From an archaeon (GTDB taxonomy: Archaea > Nanobdellota > Nanobdellia > Woesearchaeales > JAHJEM01): DNA of 7,303 nt. Shown here in pieces: positions 1 through 4,784 of the stretch. The position numbers and the translations under genes are program-made. A model generated the notes under the pieces. The model worked only from the letters and a program-made list of their open reading frames with translations, was not told the DNA's origin and searched no databases. The stretch covers positions 1 to 7,303 of the forward strand of contig JAGVFV010000063.1 in NCBI GenBank assembly GCA_020057445.1. Reading direction: 5' to 3'. The number at the start of each line of letters is the position of its first letter. The stretch's first letter is position 1.

Positions 1-70
1 TCAAGCGGTTCTTGAGTCCTAACGAGATGGTTATCGTCGATTTGACCTTATCCAGTTCAGTGTTCATCAT
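1..70 (-). CDS. Partial small ribbon-helix-helix-like protein (N-terminus only)
   Basis: Reading leftwards from tandem ATG codons (70-68 and 67-65), an open frame runs off the left edge without a stop. The visible 23 residues begin MMNTELDKVKSTITISL and continue with GLKNRL. A short polar lead, a beta-strand of alternating hydrophobic residues (TITISL), and then a basic helix start (LKNRL) is the usual beginning of archaeal ribbon-helix-helix DNA-binding proteins and antitoxin-like DUF7557 proteins. Those families bind operator DNA as dimers, often autoregulating a toxin-antitoxin operon. Only the beta-strand and the helix onset are visible, so the assignment is inference and any toxin partner would lie outside the window. 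A minus-strand AT-rich box at 93-102 sits about 25-30 bases upstream of the ATG, consistent with a leaderless start. Confidence 0.45.
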   Translation of the reverse strand, partial: MMNTELDKVKSTITISLGLKNRL

Positions 71-199
71 TGGATAATTATAGTAATTTAAGAAATTAAA
101 AGCATTATCATATATAAATATATCGTTTTTTTAAGGCGCATTCCACATGCTTTCTAAAATTGACGCAATTTATAAGAAAGTACATATTTCCTTCAATCC
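71..199. promoter_or_regulatory. AT-rich divergent promoter region
   Basis: This 129-bp AT-rich gap separates the leftward partial gene from the rightward membrane-protein gene. Two TATA-like boxes are suitably placed. ATTTATAAG at 168-176 on the plus strand is about 25-30 bases before the ATG at 200, which suggests a leaderless transcript. CTTTTAATTT on the minus strand (93-102) is at similar spacing from the ATG at 70. A third, stronger TATA-like run (ATATATAAATATAT, about 109-122) reads on both strands but is spaced further from either start. Assignments rest on spacing alone. Confidence 0.5.
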
Positions 200-595
200 A
201 TGGACAGACGATTTGTCGCACGGACGCTTGGCACAGGTATGATTCTAGGAGGTCTCATCGGCGCCCTCTATAGCCACGTCCAATGGAAGGAGATCGAAAA
301 GCGTGCAGACATCGTGGAATTCCGCGGTCTTGAAAGCGAGCTCCTCGCGGAGAACCTGCTCGTCGAGAAAGATGGGAAATACCAGCTCAATCCACCAGAC
401 ACGACAGTGACCCTTGACACATATGTTGTAGATATGTACAAGATTTGCGGATATAAGCATAATCTAGCAAAGATACCCCTCAAATTCGGCATACTTGAAT
501 CTGGCATGTACAAGCAGCGTGAGAATTTCTATTTGGGACTGAGCGGGATCGGTATGGTTCTCTTCGGCGCATCACTCTTGAGAAAGAAAAAGTGA
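200..595 (+). CDS. Small two-TM membrane protein, function unknown
   Basis: This encodes 131 residues that I do not recognise as any family. A hydrophobic segment at about residues 9-25 (glycine-rich, TLGTGMILGGLIGALYS) follows a basic N-terminus (MDRRFVAR). A second is at about residues 110-127 (YLGLSGIGMVLFGASLL), followed by a terminal RKKK. By the positive-inside rule both ends should be cytoplasmic, with the 85-residue middle part outside. The middle is mixed charged and polar and contains two cysteine/tyrosine-rich stretches, including a single Cys at about residue 83. The start is supported by a TATA-like box at 168-176, about 25 bases upstream, with no ribosome-binding site. The gene ends one base before the convergent rhomboid stop codon. 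It is probably a real gene, given clean membrane-segment geometry and promoter spacing, but no function can be assigned. Confidence 0.7.
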   Translation: MDRRFVARTLGTGMILGGLIGALYSHVQWKEIEKRADIVEFRGLESELLAENLLVEKDGKYQLNPPDTTVTLDTYVVDMYKICGYKHNLAKIPLKFGILESGMYKQRENFYLGLSGIGMVLFGASLLRKKK

Positions 596-596
596 C

Positions 597-1220
597 CTAT
601 CCTTTCTTGAAAAGCCGCACAATCCCGCCGACGATCAGGCCAAAGACGAACCCGCCGATGTGAGCGCCAAACGCGATACCTGACTCAGTTCCAAGCGCTG
701 AAGAGAAGATCTGGAAGACAAACCACACGCCGAGCATGATCCACGCATTGATCTTTCCAGCACGGCCAAATCCGCCCGATACATACACGCCAGCCTTCGG
801 GAAGAAGACAAGATACGCGCCGAGGACCCCTGAGATCGCGCCAGAGGCGCCGACTGCCGGGATGGTAGAGCCGATCTCCATAAAATAGTGAGTCATGGAC
901 GCAGCAAACCCTGCAACGAGATAGAAAATAAGATACCTGATATGACCTAGCCTGTCCTCGACATTATCGCCGAAGATGAACAGGAACCACATATTGCCAA
1001 GGATATGGGCGATGCCCCCGTGCAGGAACATGCTCGTCAAGATAGTCAGGACCGAGAACGCGCCTGGCTTAAAGCCATACGTGTCGATGATGTGCTCGAA
1101 TGCAGTCAGAGAAATGAGGAACACGATCACATTCAGGCCGATGATACCCCATGTAACGAAAGGGGTAGTCTTCCTCGGGTTGTCGTCACCGAGGGGCATG
1201 AACTGACCGAGCTTGTCCAT
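597..1220 (-). CDS. Rhomboid family intramembrane serine protease
   Basis: This 207-residue polytopic membrane protein cleaves transmembrane helices of substrate proteins within the lipid bilayer. All rhomboid hallmarks are visible. The HxxxN motif of TM2 is H72 and N76, in the stretch HGGIAHILGNMWFLFIFGDN, and is followed by VEDRLG. The nucleophile is S126 in GASGAISGVLGAY, and the dyad histidine is H187 in GAHIGGFVFGL. The six-helix core begins at about residue 22, and the short basic tail RLFKKG ends the protein. The length is that of the minimal bacterial/archaeal (GlpG-like core) type, without extra cytosolic domains. A minus-strand TATA-like box (CATATAAAG, 1242-1250) lies about 25 bases upstream of the ATG, so the gene seems independently transcribed although it follows the rad50-like gene by only 40 bases. 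The family call is very secure; the substrate is unknown. Confidence 0.95.
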   Translation of the reverse strand: MDKLGQFMPLGDDNPRKTTPFVTWGIIGLNVIVFLISLTAFEHIIDTYGFKPGAFSVLTILTSMFLHGGIAHILGNMWFLFIFGDNVEDRLGHIRYLIFYLVAGFAASMTHYFMEIGSTIPAVGASGAISGVLGAYLVFFPKAGVYVSGGFGRAGKINAWIMLGVWFVFQIFSSALGTESGIAFGAHIGGFVFGLIVGGIVRLFKKG

Positions 1221-1241
1221 AGATGCGGATTATATCTTTCT

Positions 1242-1250
1242 CTTTATATG
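1242..1250 (-). promoter_or_regulatory. TATA box for rhomboid gene
   Basis: On the minus strand this reads CATATAAAG. Its centre is about 26 bases upstream of the rhomboid ATG at 1220, the distance expected when transcription starts at or next to the start codon. It lies in the 40-base gap after the rad50-like stop codon. Confidence 0.5.
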
Positions 1251-1260
1251 TCTTTATGTC

Positions 1261-3306
1261 TTATCCTATCCGCGACACATGGTTCTCCTTTACCACCCTG
1301 ATCACGTTCTCGACAAAGCTTTCCATCTTCTGCTCGTGGGAGACGATGATGATCTGCCTTGCCTTCAATTGCTCTAAGACATCCCTGACGCGGTCGAGCT
1401 GCTCTGAAGAGAAGCCGTCTGTCGGCTCGTCAAGGATGATCAATCCCTTTGTCTTTATCTCGTTCATGAAATCATTGATGATCCTAAACAACGAGAGGCG
1501 ATACGCAAGAGCGACTGCCGTCTTCTCACCGCCGGAAAGCATGTCATACGCTGTCTCATAGCCGTCCTGCTCGATCAGAGGCGAGAAGTCCTCGCCGAGG
1601 CGCACCTTCAGGGACTCGTCCTCCATGATGATGGAGAACCATTCCTGGAAATAGGAATTGAACTCATTGTACACCTTGAGCAGGATCTGGCGTTCGATCG
1701 CGTCGACAAGGTCGAAGAACTGCGTGGAGAGCCACTGCAGGACATCGCTTAACCTCTTCTCCCTCTCCTTCAATCCTGCGAGCCGGAGCAGTTCCTCGGC
1801 AAGGCCGTCGAGCGTCTCCTCGAGGTTCCTGATCTCTGTCTTCACCCGTGACTCGTCGATCTCAAGCGCATGGAATCTAGACCGGGCATCCTCAAGGGAC
1901 GCCTTCGCCTTCTTGAGCTCTTCCTCGATGTTCTTGCTCGCTTCTATGCGGGAGCGAAGGTCAAGGCGCCTCTTCTCTATGGCGACAGCAACTTCATCGG
2001 TCTTCTTCACCTGCTCTTCCAAGAACCGCACCCTTCGAAGTTTCTCCTCATAATTCTTCCTCTTCAATTGAGAAAGGCGCACTTCTTTTTCCTCACCTTC
2101 CTTTGATTTGAGCCTCTTTCTCTCTTCGAGGATCTCTTTTTGCAATCCCTCCTTCTCAAGAGAGAACTGTCGCAGGTGGACGAGCAGTCCTTCTATCTTC
2201 TCCTGCTCTTTCTTGGTGATTTCATCCTTATGCTCTCCAGTCACGTCCTGGAGACAGGTCGGGCAATGCGTGAGCTTTCCCACTTGCACAATCAGGTCCT
2301 CGGCGTGTTTCTTCTTCCCGTTCCATTCGCCTATCCTCTGGTTGAGGCTGCTCTCCTTTTCCAGGAGACTGTGGATGATCTCTTCGATCCCGCGGATCTC
2401 CTTTTCGAGGACGCTGCTATCCTTTCCCTCAGGAGGCTCTTCTCCAATCGAAGCCTGCAATTCACGGATGTCGTCGTTGAGACGGGTTTTCTGGTCGGTA
2501 AGTCCCTTCTTCTTCGTCTCGACGACCGCAAGCTCGCGCGCAAAGGATTCCAATTCACGAATCTTTGCCTCGTTCTTCTCCTGGTCATCGTGTTTTTCCA
2601 TGAGGCTCTGGCGCGCCTTGGCAAGATTCTCTCTTAATCTCTCGTCGATCTTCTTCTTTTCTGCGACAAGGATAGTTTTCTTCTCCTTTTCCTCGACAAG
2701 CTTTGGCATGTCTGTCGTCCTTCCTGCGACGACGTCTCGCTCCTGCTTGATCTCCTTGATGAGGAACGCCGTGTTCTCCTTCACCCTCCTGTACTTGTCG
2801 ATGTTGAACAGGCGGCGGATGGTCTGCAGGCGCTCTTCAGAAGACTCGAGGAGGATGTGCTTCATCTCTTCCTGCGGCGTGTACACGGTATATCTGTAGA
2901 TCAGGGATTTTGATTTTGTCAGCAACTCGTCAGGATACCCTATCAGTTCCAGTATCTTTGACTTCAGCTCGATCGCGGTCCCGTCAAGCCGTTCACCGTT
3001 GACGATGACAAAACCTGCCTCCTGCTTGATGCCTTTCCCTCCTTTGAGCGTCCGATGGATGATGACCTCTTTCCCGTCGATCTCACAGTGCAATTCCACG
3101 CTGCCTTCATGCTTGCCATGCCGCAAGAGCGCGTTTCCAGAGACAGCGCCTCTGACAATGCCGAAAAGAGCGAACTCTATCGCGAGAAGTATGGTCGTCT
3201 TGCCGCTCCCGATATCTCCTGAGAGAAGGATAGACCCTTCAGGAAAGGTGATCGTCACATCATCATACGAACGGATGTGCTTCAGCTGCAAAGAACGGAC
3301 AATCAT
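1261..3306 (-). CDS. rad50: Rad50/SMC-like ABC ATPase with zinc hook
   Basis: I place the start at MIVRSLQLKHIRSY, giving 681 residues. A TATA-like box is about 25 bases upstream, whereas the longer reading from 3360 adds 18 residues encoded by promoter DNA and the inserted element. The N-terminal half of an ABC ATPase head has Walker A GDIGSGKT (residues 30-37) and a Q-loop around Q145 (YTPQEEM). Long Glu/Lys-rich coiled coils run at about 180-345 and 355-545. At their apex is a CPTC zinc hook (348-351), used for Rad50 dimer tethering. The C-terminal half-head has the ABC signature LSGGEK (590-595), Walker B IILDEPTDG with D626/E627, and the H-loop H657 in IIIVSHEQ. With Mre11, Rad50 senses and processes DNA double-strand ends. 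The DEPTDGFSSEQLDRV motif is typical of archaeal Rad50. The coiled coil is shorter than in well-studied archaeal Rad50 (about 850-900 aa). No mre11, herA or nurA is next to it, so a Rad50-like SMC paralogue is the main alternative. Confidence 0.88.
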   Translation of the reverse strand: MIVRSLQLKHIRSYDDVTITFPEGSILLSGDIGSGKTTILLAIEFALFGIVRGAVSGNALLRHGKHEGSVELHCEIDGKEVIIHRTLKGGKGIKQEAGFVIVNGERLDGTAIELKSKILELIGYPDELLTKSKSLIYRYTVYTPQEEMKHILLESSEERLQTIRRLFNIDKYRRVKENTAFLIKEIKQERDVVAGRTTDMPKLVEEKEKKTILVAEKKKIDERLRENLAKARQSLMEKHDDQEKNEAKIRELESFARELAVVETKKKGLTDQKTRLNDDIRELQASIGEEPPEGKDSSVLEKEIRGIEEIIHSLLEKESSLNQRIGEWNGKKKHAEDLIVQVGKLTHCPTCLQDVTGEHKDEITKKEQEKIEGLLVHLRQFSLEKEGLQKEILEERKRLKSKEGEEKEVRLSQLKRKNYEEKLRRVRFLEEQVKKTDEVAVAIEKRRLDLRSRIEASKNIEEELKKAKASLEDARSRFHALEIDESRVKTEIRNLEETLDGLAEELLRLAGLKEREKRLSDVLQWLSTQFFDLVDAIERQILLKVYNEFNSYFQEWFSIIMEDESLKVRLGEDFSPLIEQDGYETAYDMLSGGEKTAVALAYRLSLFRIINDFMNEIKTKGLIILDEPTDGFSSEQLDRVRDVLEQLKARQIIIVSHEQKMESFVENVIRVVKENHVSRIG

Positions 3307-3323
3307 ACATGAGAGAGCGAAAA

Positions 3324-3337
3324 AAACTATATAAAAG
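3324..3337 (-). promoter_or_regulatory. TATA box for rad50-like gene
   Basis: The minus strand reads CTTTTATATAGTTT. The TATA core is centred about 25 bases upstream of the ATG at 3306, predicting a leaderless mRNA and deciding for that start over the upstream ATG at 3360. It lies just outside the left end of the MITE-like element. Confidence 0.6.
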
Positions 3338-3339
3338 TA

Positions 3340-3347
3340 TTGGCTGC
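3340..3347 (+). repeat. Left copy of 8-bp direct repeat (possible target-site duplication)
   Basis: The sequence is TTGGCTGC. An identical copy lies at 3562-3569. The two copies directly abut the outer ends of the terminal inverted repeats of the intervening element, as expected for a target-site duplication produced by transposition. Confidence 0.6.
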
Positions 3348-3561
3348 GGGCACATCCCACATGCAGGACATTGCCACACTCGCATTCACTTTCGTTTGGA
3401 ATAGTTGAGCGACAAGGGGGACTTGCCCCGCTGGGAAACGAAGTTTCTCAGCGTCATAGCAACTTCGTTGCAATGACCTACGGGGAATGTCGCGTGTGGG
3501 AAAAAGATTAGAGTGAATGCCTGGCAATGTCCCGAGCGTAAGCGAGATTTGGGATGCGCCC
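3348..3561. mobile_element. 214-bp MITE-like element with terminal inverted repeats, highly structured
   Basis: The ends form imperfect terminal inverted repeats. GGGCACATCCCA (3348-3359) pairs with TGGGATGCGCCC (3550-3561) at 11 of 12 positions. Further in, 3366-3376 pairs perfectly with 3522-3532 (11 bp), and GCATTCACT (3382-3390) with AGTGAATGC (3512-3520). Nested inside are GCGACA/TGTCGC (3409-3414 with 3488-3493), an 11-bp hairpin with one G-T pair (3429-3439 with 3443-3453), and a short hairpin GCAAC-TTC-GTTGC (3459-3471) extended by CAT/ATG. The whole element folds into one branched cruciform with no convincing open reading frame. An 8-bp direct repeat abuts both ends. The architecture fits a non-autonomous transposable element. 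A structured non-coding RNA is the alternative, and the two are not exclusive. I see no resemblance to RNase P or SRP RNA signature motifs. Confidence 0.65.
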
Positions 3562-3569
3562 TTGGCTGC
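3562..3569 (+). repeat. Right copy of 8-bp direct repeat (possible target-site duplication)
   Basis: TTGGCTGC, identical to 3340-3347, begins on the base following the right terminal inverted repeat. Removing one copy plus the element would restore a short divergent promoter region in which both TATA boxes stay intact. Confidence 0.6.
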
Positions 3570-3573
3570 ACAA

Positions 3574-3585
3574 TATATATAAAGG
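3574..3585 (+). promoter_or_regulatory. TATA box for DUF6498-type gene
   Basis: ATATATATAAAGG-type sequence is centred about 26 bases upstream of the ATG at 3606. The spacing predicts a leaderless transcript and selects this ATG over the in-frame ATG at 3513, whose extra 31 residues would be encoded by the inverted-repeat element and the TATA box itself. Confidence 0.6.
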
Positions 3586-3605
3586 AAACCAATCAAGAGA
3601 CGTGT

Positions 3606-4262
3606 ATGCCTATTCAAGAGGCTCCAACTGAGAAGTTGTGGAACATCCCGCTTGTCAATGACACGTCAGCTCTTTTCATACTTCTCTCCAACCTCTTCAC
3701 CCTCATCCTTGCCCTTGTACAAGCCTGGCATGTCGCGACAGTCCTCTTCATCTACGTTATCCAGAGCATCATCATCGGTTTTTTCACGTATATCAAGATA
3801 CTCCTCTACAAGCCAGGGCCGGAAGGACACATCTCCAGCAAAGGAAAGGTCATCATCATGCCTTCATTTGTCGGAAAGATCGTCAACTTCTTCCTCGCGA
3901 CCTTCTTTGCCATGCATTACGGCGGATTCCAGATTGCCTATCTCTTCTTCCTCACTGCGCTCGGATTCATGACAAAGATGCCGGCAAGCGACATCCCTGT
4001 AATACTTCTTGCAGGCCTAGGATTCTTCATCGCACACCTGGTCTCATTCATCCAACACAGAAAGGAACACTACTCACTCATGCGGACCATGTTCTTCCCC
4101 TACCTTCGCATCATTCCCATGCACGCGACCATCATCGTCGGTGCAGGATTCCTTCTTCTCTCGCCAAACGCAAGTCCTTTCGTCCTCACCTTCTTCATGG
4201 CGCTCAAGACCATCGCAGACCTCATCCTCCATAAGAAAGAGCATCAGGCACTAATTTTATAA
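3606..4262 (+). CDS. DUF6498-type multi-pass membrane protein
   Basis: This encodes 218 residues and is predicted to span the membrane about six times. Hydrophobic segments lie near residues 22-40, 43-67, 90-102, 107-122, 129-147 and 172-187, with a further one at about 190-200. The segment VLFIYVIQSIIIGFFTYIKIL resembles the conserved 'YWxENxxIGxFNxxK' region I associate with DUF6498 proteins, and the length and helix layout also fit that family of uncharacterised archaeal and bacterial membrane proteins. Histidines are clustered at membrane edges (HYGG, FIAHLVSFIQHRKEHYS, PMHAT), which could bind metal, but no catalytic motif is proven. The start is chosen from the TATA box about 26 bases upstream. 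The gene is divergent from the rad50-like gene with the MITE-like element between them, so co-function is not implied. The family call is fairly confident; the function is unknown. Confidence 0.78.
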   Translation: MPIQEAPTEKLWNIPLVNDTSALFILLSNLFTLILALVQAWHVATVLFIYVIQSIIIGFFTYIKILLYKPGPEGHISSKGKVIIMPSFVGKIVNFFLATFFAMHYGGFQIAYLFFLTALGFMTKMPASDIPVILLAGLGFFIAHLVSFIQHRKEHYSLMRTMFFPYLRIIPMHATIIVGAGFLLLSPNASPFVLTFFMALKTIADLILHKKEHQALIL

Positions 4263-4399
4263 ACTCTTTCCGTCCACTTTTCACGTACAGTCCCGTATTG
4301 GAGCAGTCCGATGGTTTCGTCCATCGACACCGAAGTGGGTTTCGCGCCTTTGGCGCTCAAGCCCACAAATTTACGAAAACCAACAATATCACACTCAAC
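4263..4399. other. Intergenic hairpin-rich stretch upstream of tRNA-Gln
   Basis: No open frame is visible. Two hairpins can be drawn. CGATGG (4309-4314) pairs with CCATCG (4321-4326) around a 6-base loop. A longer one has GTGGGT (4335-4340) against GCCCAC (4361-4366), with an inner GCGCC/GGCGC stem around TTT (about 4344-4356). They may be the 3' end or terminator of the preceding gene, a small RNA, or an eroded mobile hairpin. An AAATTTACG box at about 4367-4375 lies roughly 28 bases before the tRNA and could be its TATA element. Confidence 0.4.
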
Positions 4400-4421
4400 A
4401 GCCCCGTAGTGTAGCGGTCAA

Positions 4422-4526
4422 TAACAGCTGACAGCTGACTGAGCGCAGGGGTCAGCCACGGAAGGCGCATCTGCGCCTGGCCGCTTGGTTCTGACCGCTG
4501 AGCACAGTTTTGTCCGCGATGGCCAA
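4422..4526 (+). other. D-loop intron of tRNA-Gln (about 105 nt)
   Basis: Removing 105 nt joins GGTCAA to TCAT and completes the D-arm. The junction can slide within the shared CAAT (4419-4422 and 4524-4527). Around the sites, GGTC (4416-4419) can pair with GGCC (4521-4524), including one T-G pair. This leaves AAT as a three-base bulge on each strand (4420-4422 and 4525-4527), the symmetry expected of a bulge-helix-bulge core, although the flanking helices are poor. A competing longer helix pairs 4414-4421 with 4510-4517 (7 of 8). The intron interior folds on itself: CAGGGGTCAG (4446-4455) with CTGACCGCTG (4491-4500), and GGCGCA (4464-4469) with TGCGCC (4472-4477). It has no open reading frame. 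Introns at non-canonical tRNA positions need a broad-specificity splicing endonuclease. Confidence 0.75.
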
Positions 4527-4542
4527 TCATTCTGGCCTTTGG

Positions 4543-4612
4543 ACGGGAAAAGAATGCAGAATGCCGTTGACAACGACTGTCAGCTGCCCGCTCTGTTCTG
4601 ATCCCTATAGAA
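4543..4612 (+). other. Anticodon-loop intron of tRNA-Gln (70 nt, position 37/38)
   Basis: Removal joins the anticodon half at G37 (4542) to A38 (4613), the canonical archaeal intron position. A bulge-helix-bulge can be drawn. The anticodon stem 4532-4536/4614-4618 is one flank. CTTT (4537-4540) faces ATAG (4607-4610) with one T-T mismatch as the central helix. GGA and AAA form the two bulges, and GGGA (4545-4548) with TCCC (4602-4605) is the intron-side helix. The interior holds CGTTG-A-CAACG (4565-4575), CAGAA/TTCTG (4557-4561 with 4596-4600) and a tandem AGAATGC heptamer (4551-4564). The cut could shift one base because A flanks both sides. Confidence 0.82.
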
Positions 4613-4634
4613 AGCCAGAGACTCCGGTTCGAAT

Positions 4635-4648
4635 CCGGACGGGGCTAT
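4635..4648 (+). repeat. tRNA 3'-end repeat, copy 1 (within tRNA-Gln)
   Basis: CCGGACGGGGCTAT covers the 3' half of the T-stem, the acceptor 3' strand, the discriminator and one further base. It is repeated exactly at 4705-4718. tRNA 3' ends are classic integrase attachment sites. Confidence 0.7.
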
Positions 4649-4677
4649 GAGCGAAGCGAATAGTCACATACGGGACC

Positions 4678-4699
4678 AGAAATTCCCAATGGAATTTCT
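4678..4699. other. Perfect 9-bp hairpin between the two tRNA 3'-end copies
   Basis: AGAAATTCC and GGAATTTCT flank a CAAT loop. Pairing extends outward through CGG-AC (4671-4676) with GT-CCG (4702-4707) with two interruptions, reaching into the second tRNA 3'-end copy. It occupies most of the 56-base spacer between the repeats. It could be a transcription terminator or RNA 3' stem for the tRNA, or the core of a tiny mobile hairpin. Confidence 0.55.
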
Positions 4700-4704
4700 C
4701 AGTA

Positions 4705-4718
4705 CCGGACGGGGCTAT
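4705..4718 (+). repeat. tRNA 3'-end repeat, copy 2
   Basis: This is an exact 14-base duplicate of 4635-4648, lying 70 bases downstream of the tRNA copy. It runs straight into the 15-base repeat at 4714-4728, so the two repeats overlap by five bases and form one composite junction of 24 bases. Confidence 0.7.
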
Positions 4719-4728
4719 CTTTTACTGG
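4714..4728 (+). repeat. 15-bp direct repeat, left (possible att site)
   Basis: GCTATCTTTTACTGG occurs exactly here and at 5548-5562, bracketing the AT-rich DNA with the HAD gene. It begins inside the copied tRNA 3' end, and its T-run could be the original tRNA terminator. This is what an attL/attR pair beside a tRNA would look like. Confidence 0.65.
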
Positions 4729-4784
4729 GGTAATAGAGATAGGTCTCAATTCTTTACGCCTTTATAAAGAGAAACGGAAAAAGG

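Larger units (their letters stand above)
4400..4647 (+). tRNA. tRNA-Gln (anticodon TTG) with two introns
   Basis: Three exons (about 4400-4421, 4527-4542, 4613-4647) assemble to a 73-nt tRNA. Acceptor AGCCCCG (4400-4406) pairs with CGGGGCT (4640-4646), with A73 as discriminator. T8 and A9 follow. The D-arm GTG/CAT encloses a loop with A14, G15 and G18-G19. Anticodon stem CTGGC (4532-4536) pairs perfectly with GCCAG (4614-4618). The anticodon loop CTTTGGA has TTG at 4539-4541. The variable loop is AGAC, and the T-arm is TCCGG-TTCGAAT-CCGGA (4623-4639). G15-C48 and G19-C56 tertiary pairs are available. The A1-U72 pair is the known identity element by which archaeal GatDE recognises tRNA-Gln for transamidation of Glu-tRNA-Gln. 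CCA is not encoded. The fit of exon 2 stem to exon 3 stem across a 70-base gap makes the split reading very unlikely to be chance. The D-loop junction is ambiguous by four bases because CAAT occurs on both sides. Confidence 0.9.

Noticed and set aside
43..70. C/D-box-like ATGATGA and CTGA on the minus strand at the left edge
   Set aside because: The boxes are only three bases apart and coincide with the start codons of the partial CDS.
2108..2899. 263-aa plus-strand frame inside the rad50-like gene
   Set aside because: Ser/Phe/Leu-rich composition is the typical antisense shadow of Glu/Lys coiled-coil codons.
3307..3360. 18-residue extension of the rad50-like protein
   Set aside because: The extension covers the TATA box and the repeat. 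The family's conserved N-terminus begins at the ATG at 3306.
3513..3605. 31-residue N-terminal extension of the DUF6498-type gene from an upstream in-frame ATG
   Set aside because: It would be encoded by the right arm of the inverted-repeat element and the TATA box. The leaderless ATG at 3606 fits the promoter spacing and the start of the protein-like sequence.
3327..3617. 96-aa minus-strand frame across the intergenic region
   Set aside because: It spans both TATA boxes and the inverted repeats, has no domain-like features, and its codons are dictated by the repeat structure.
4290..4676. Nine-base inverted repeat (GTCCCGTAT and ATACGGGAC) flanking the tRNA, considered as terminal repeats of a larger element
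   Set aside because: Nine bases over about 390 bases is close to chance expectation, the flanks do not extend the match, and no target duplication is seen.
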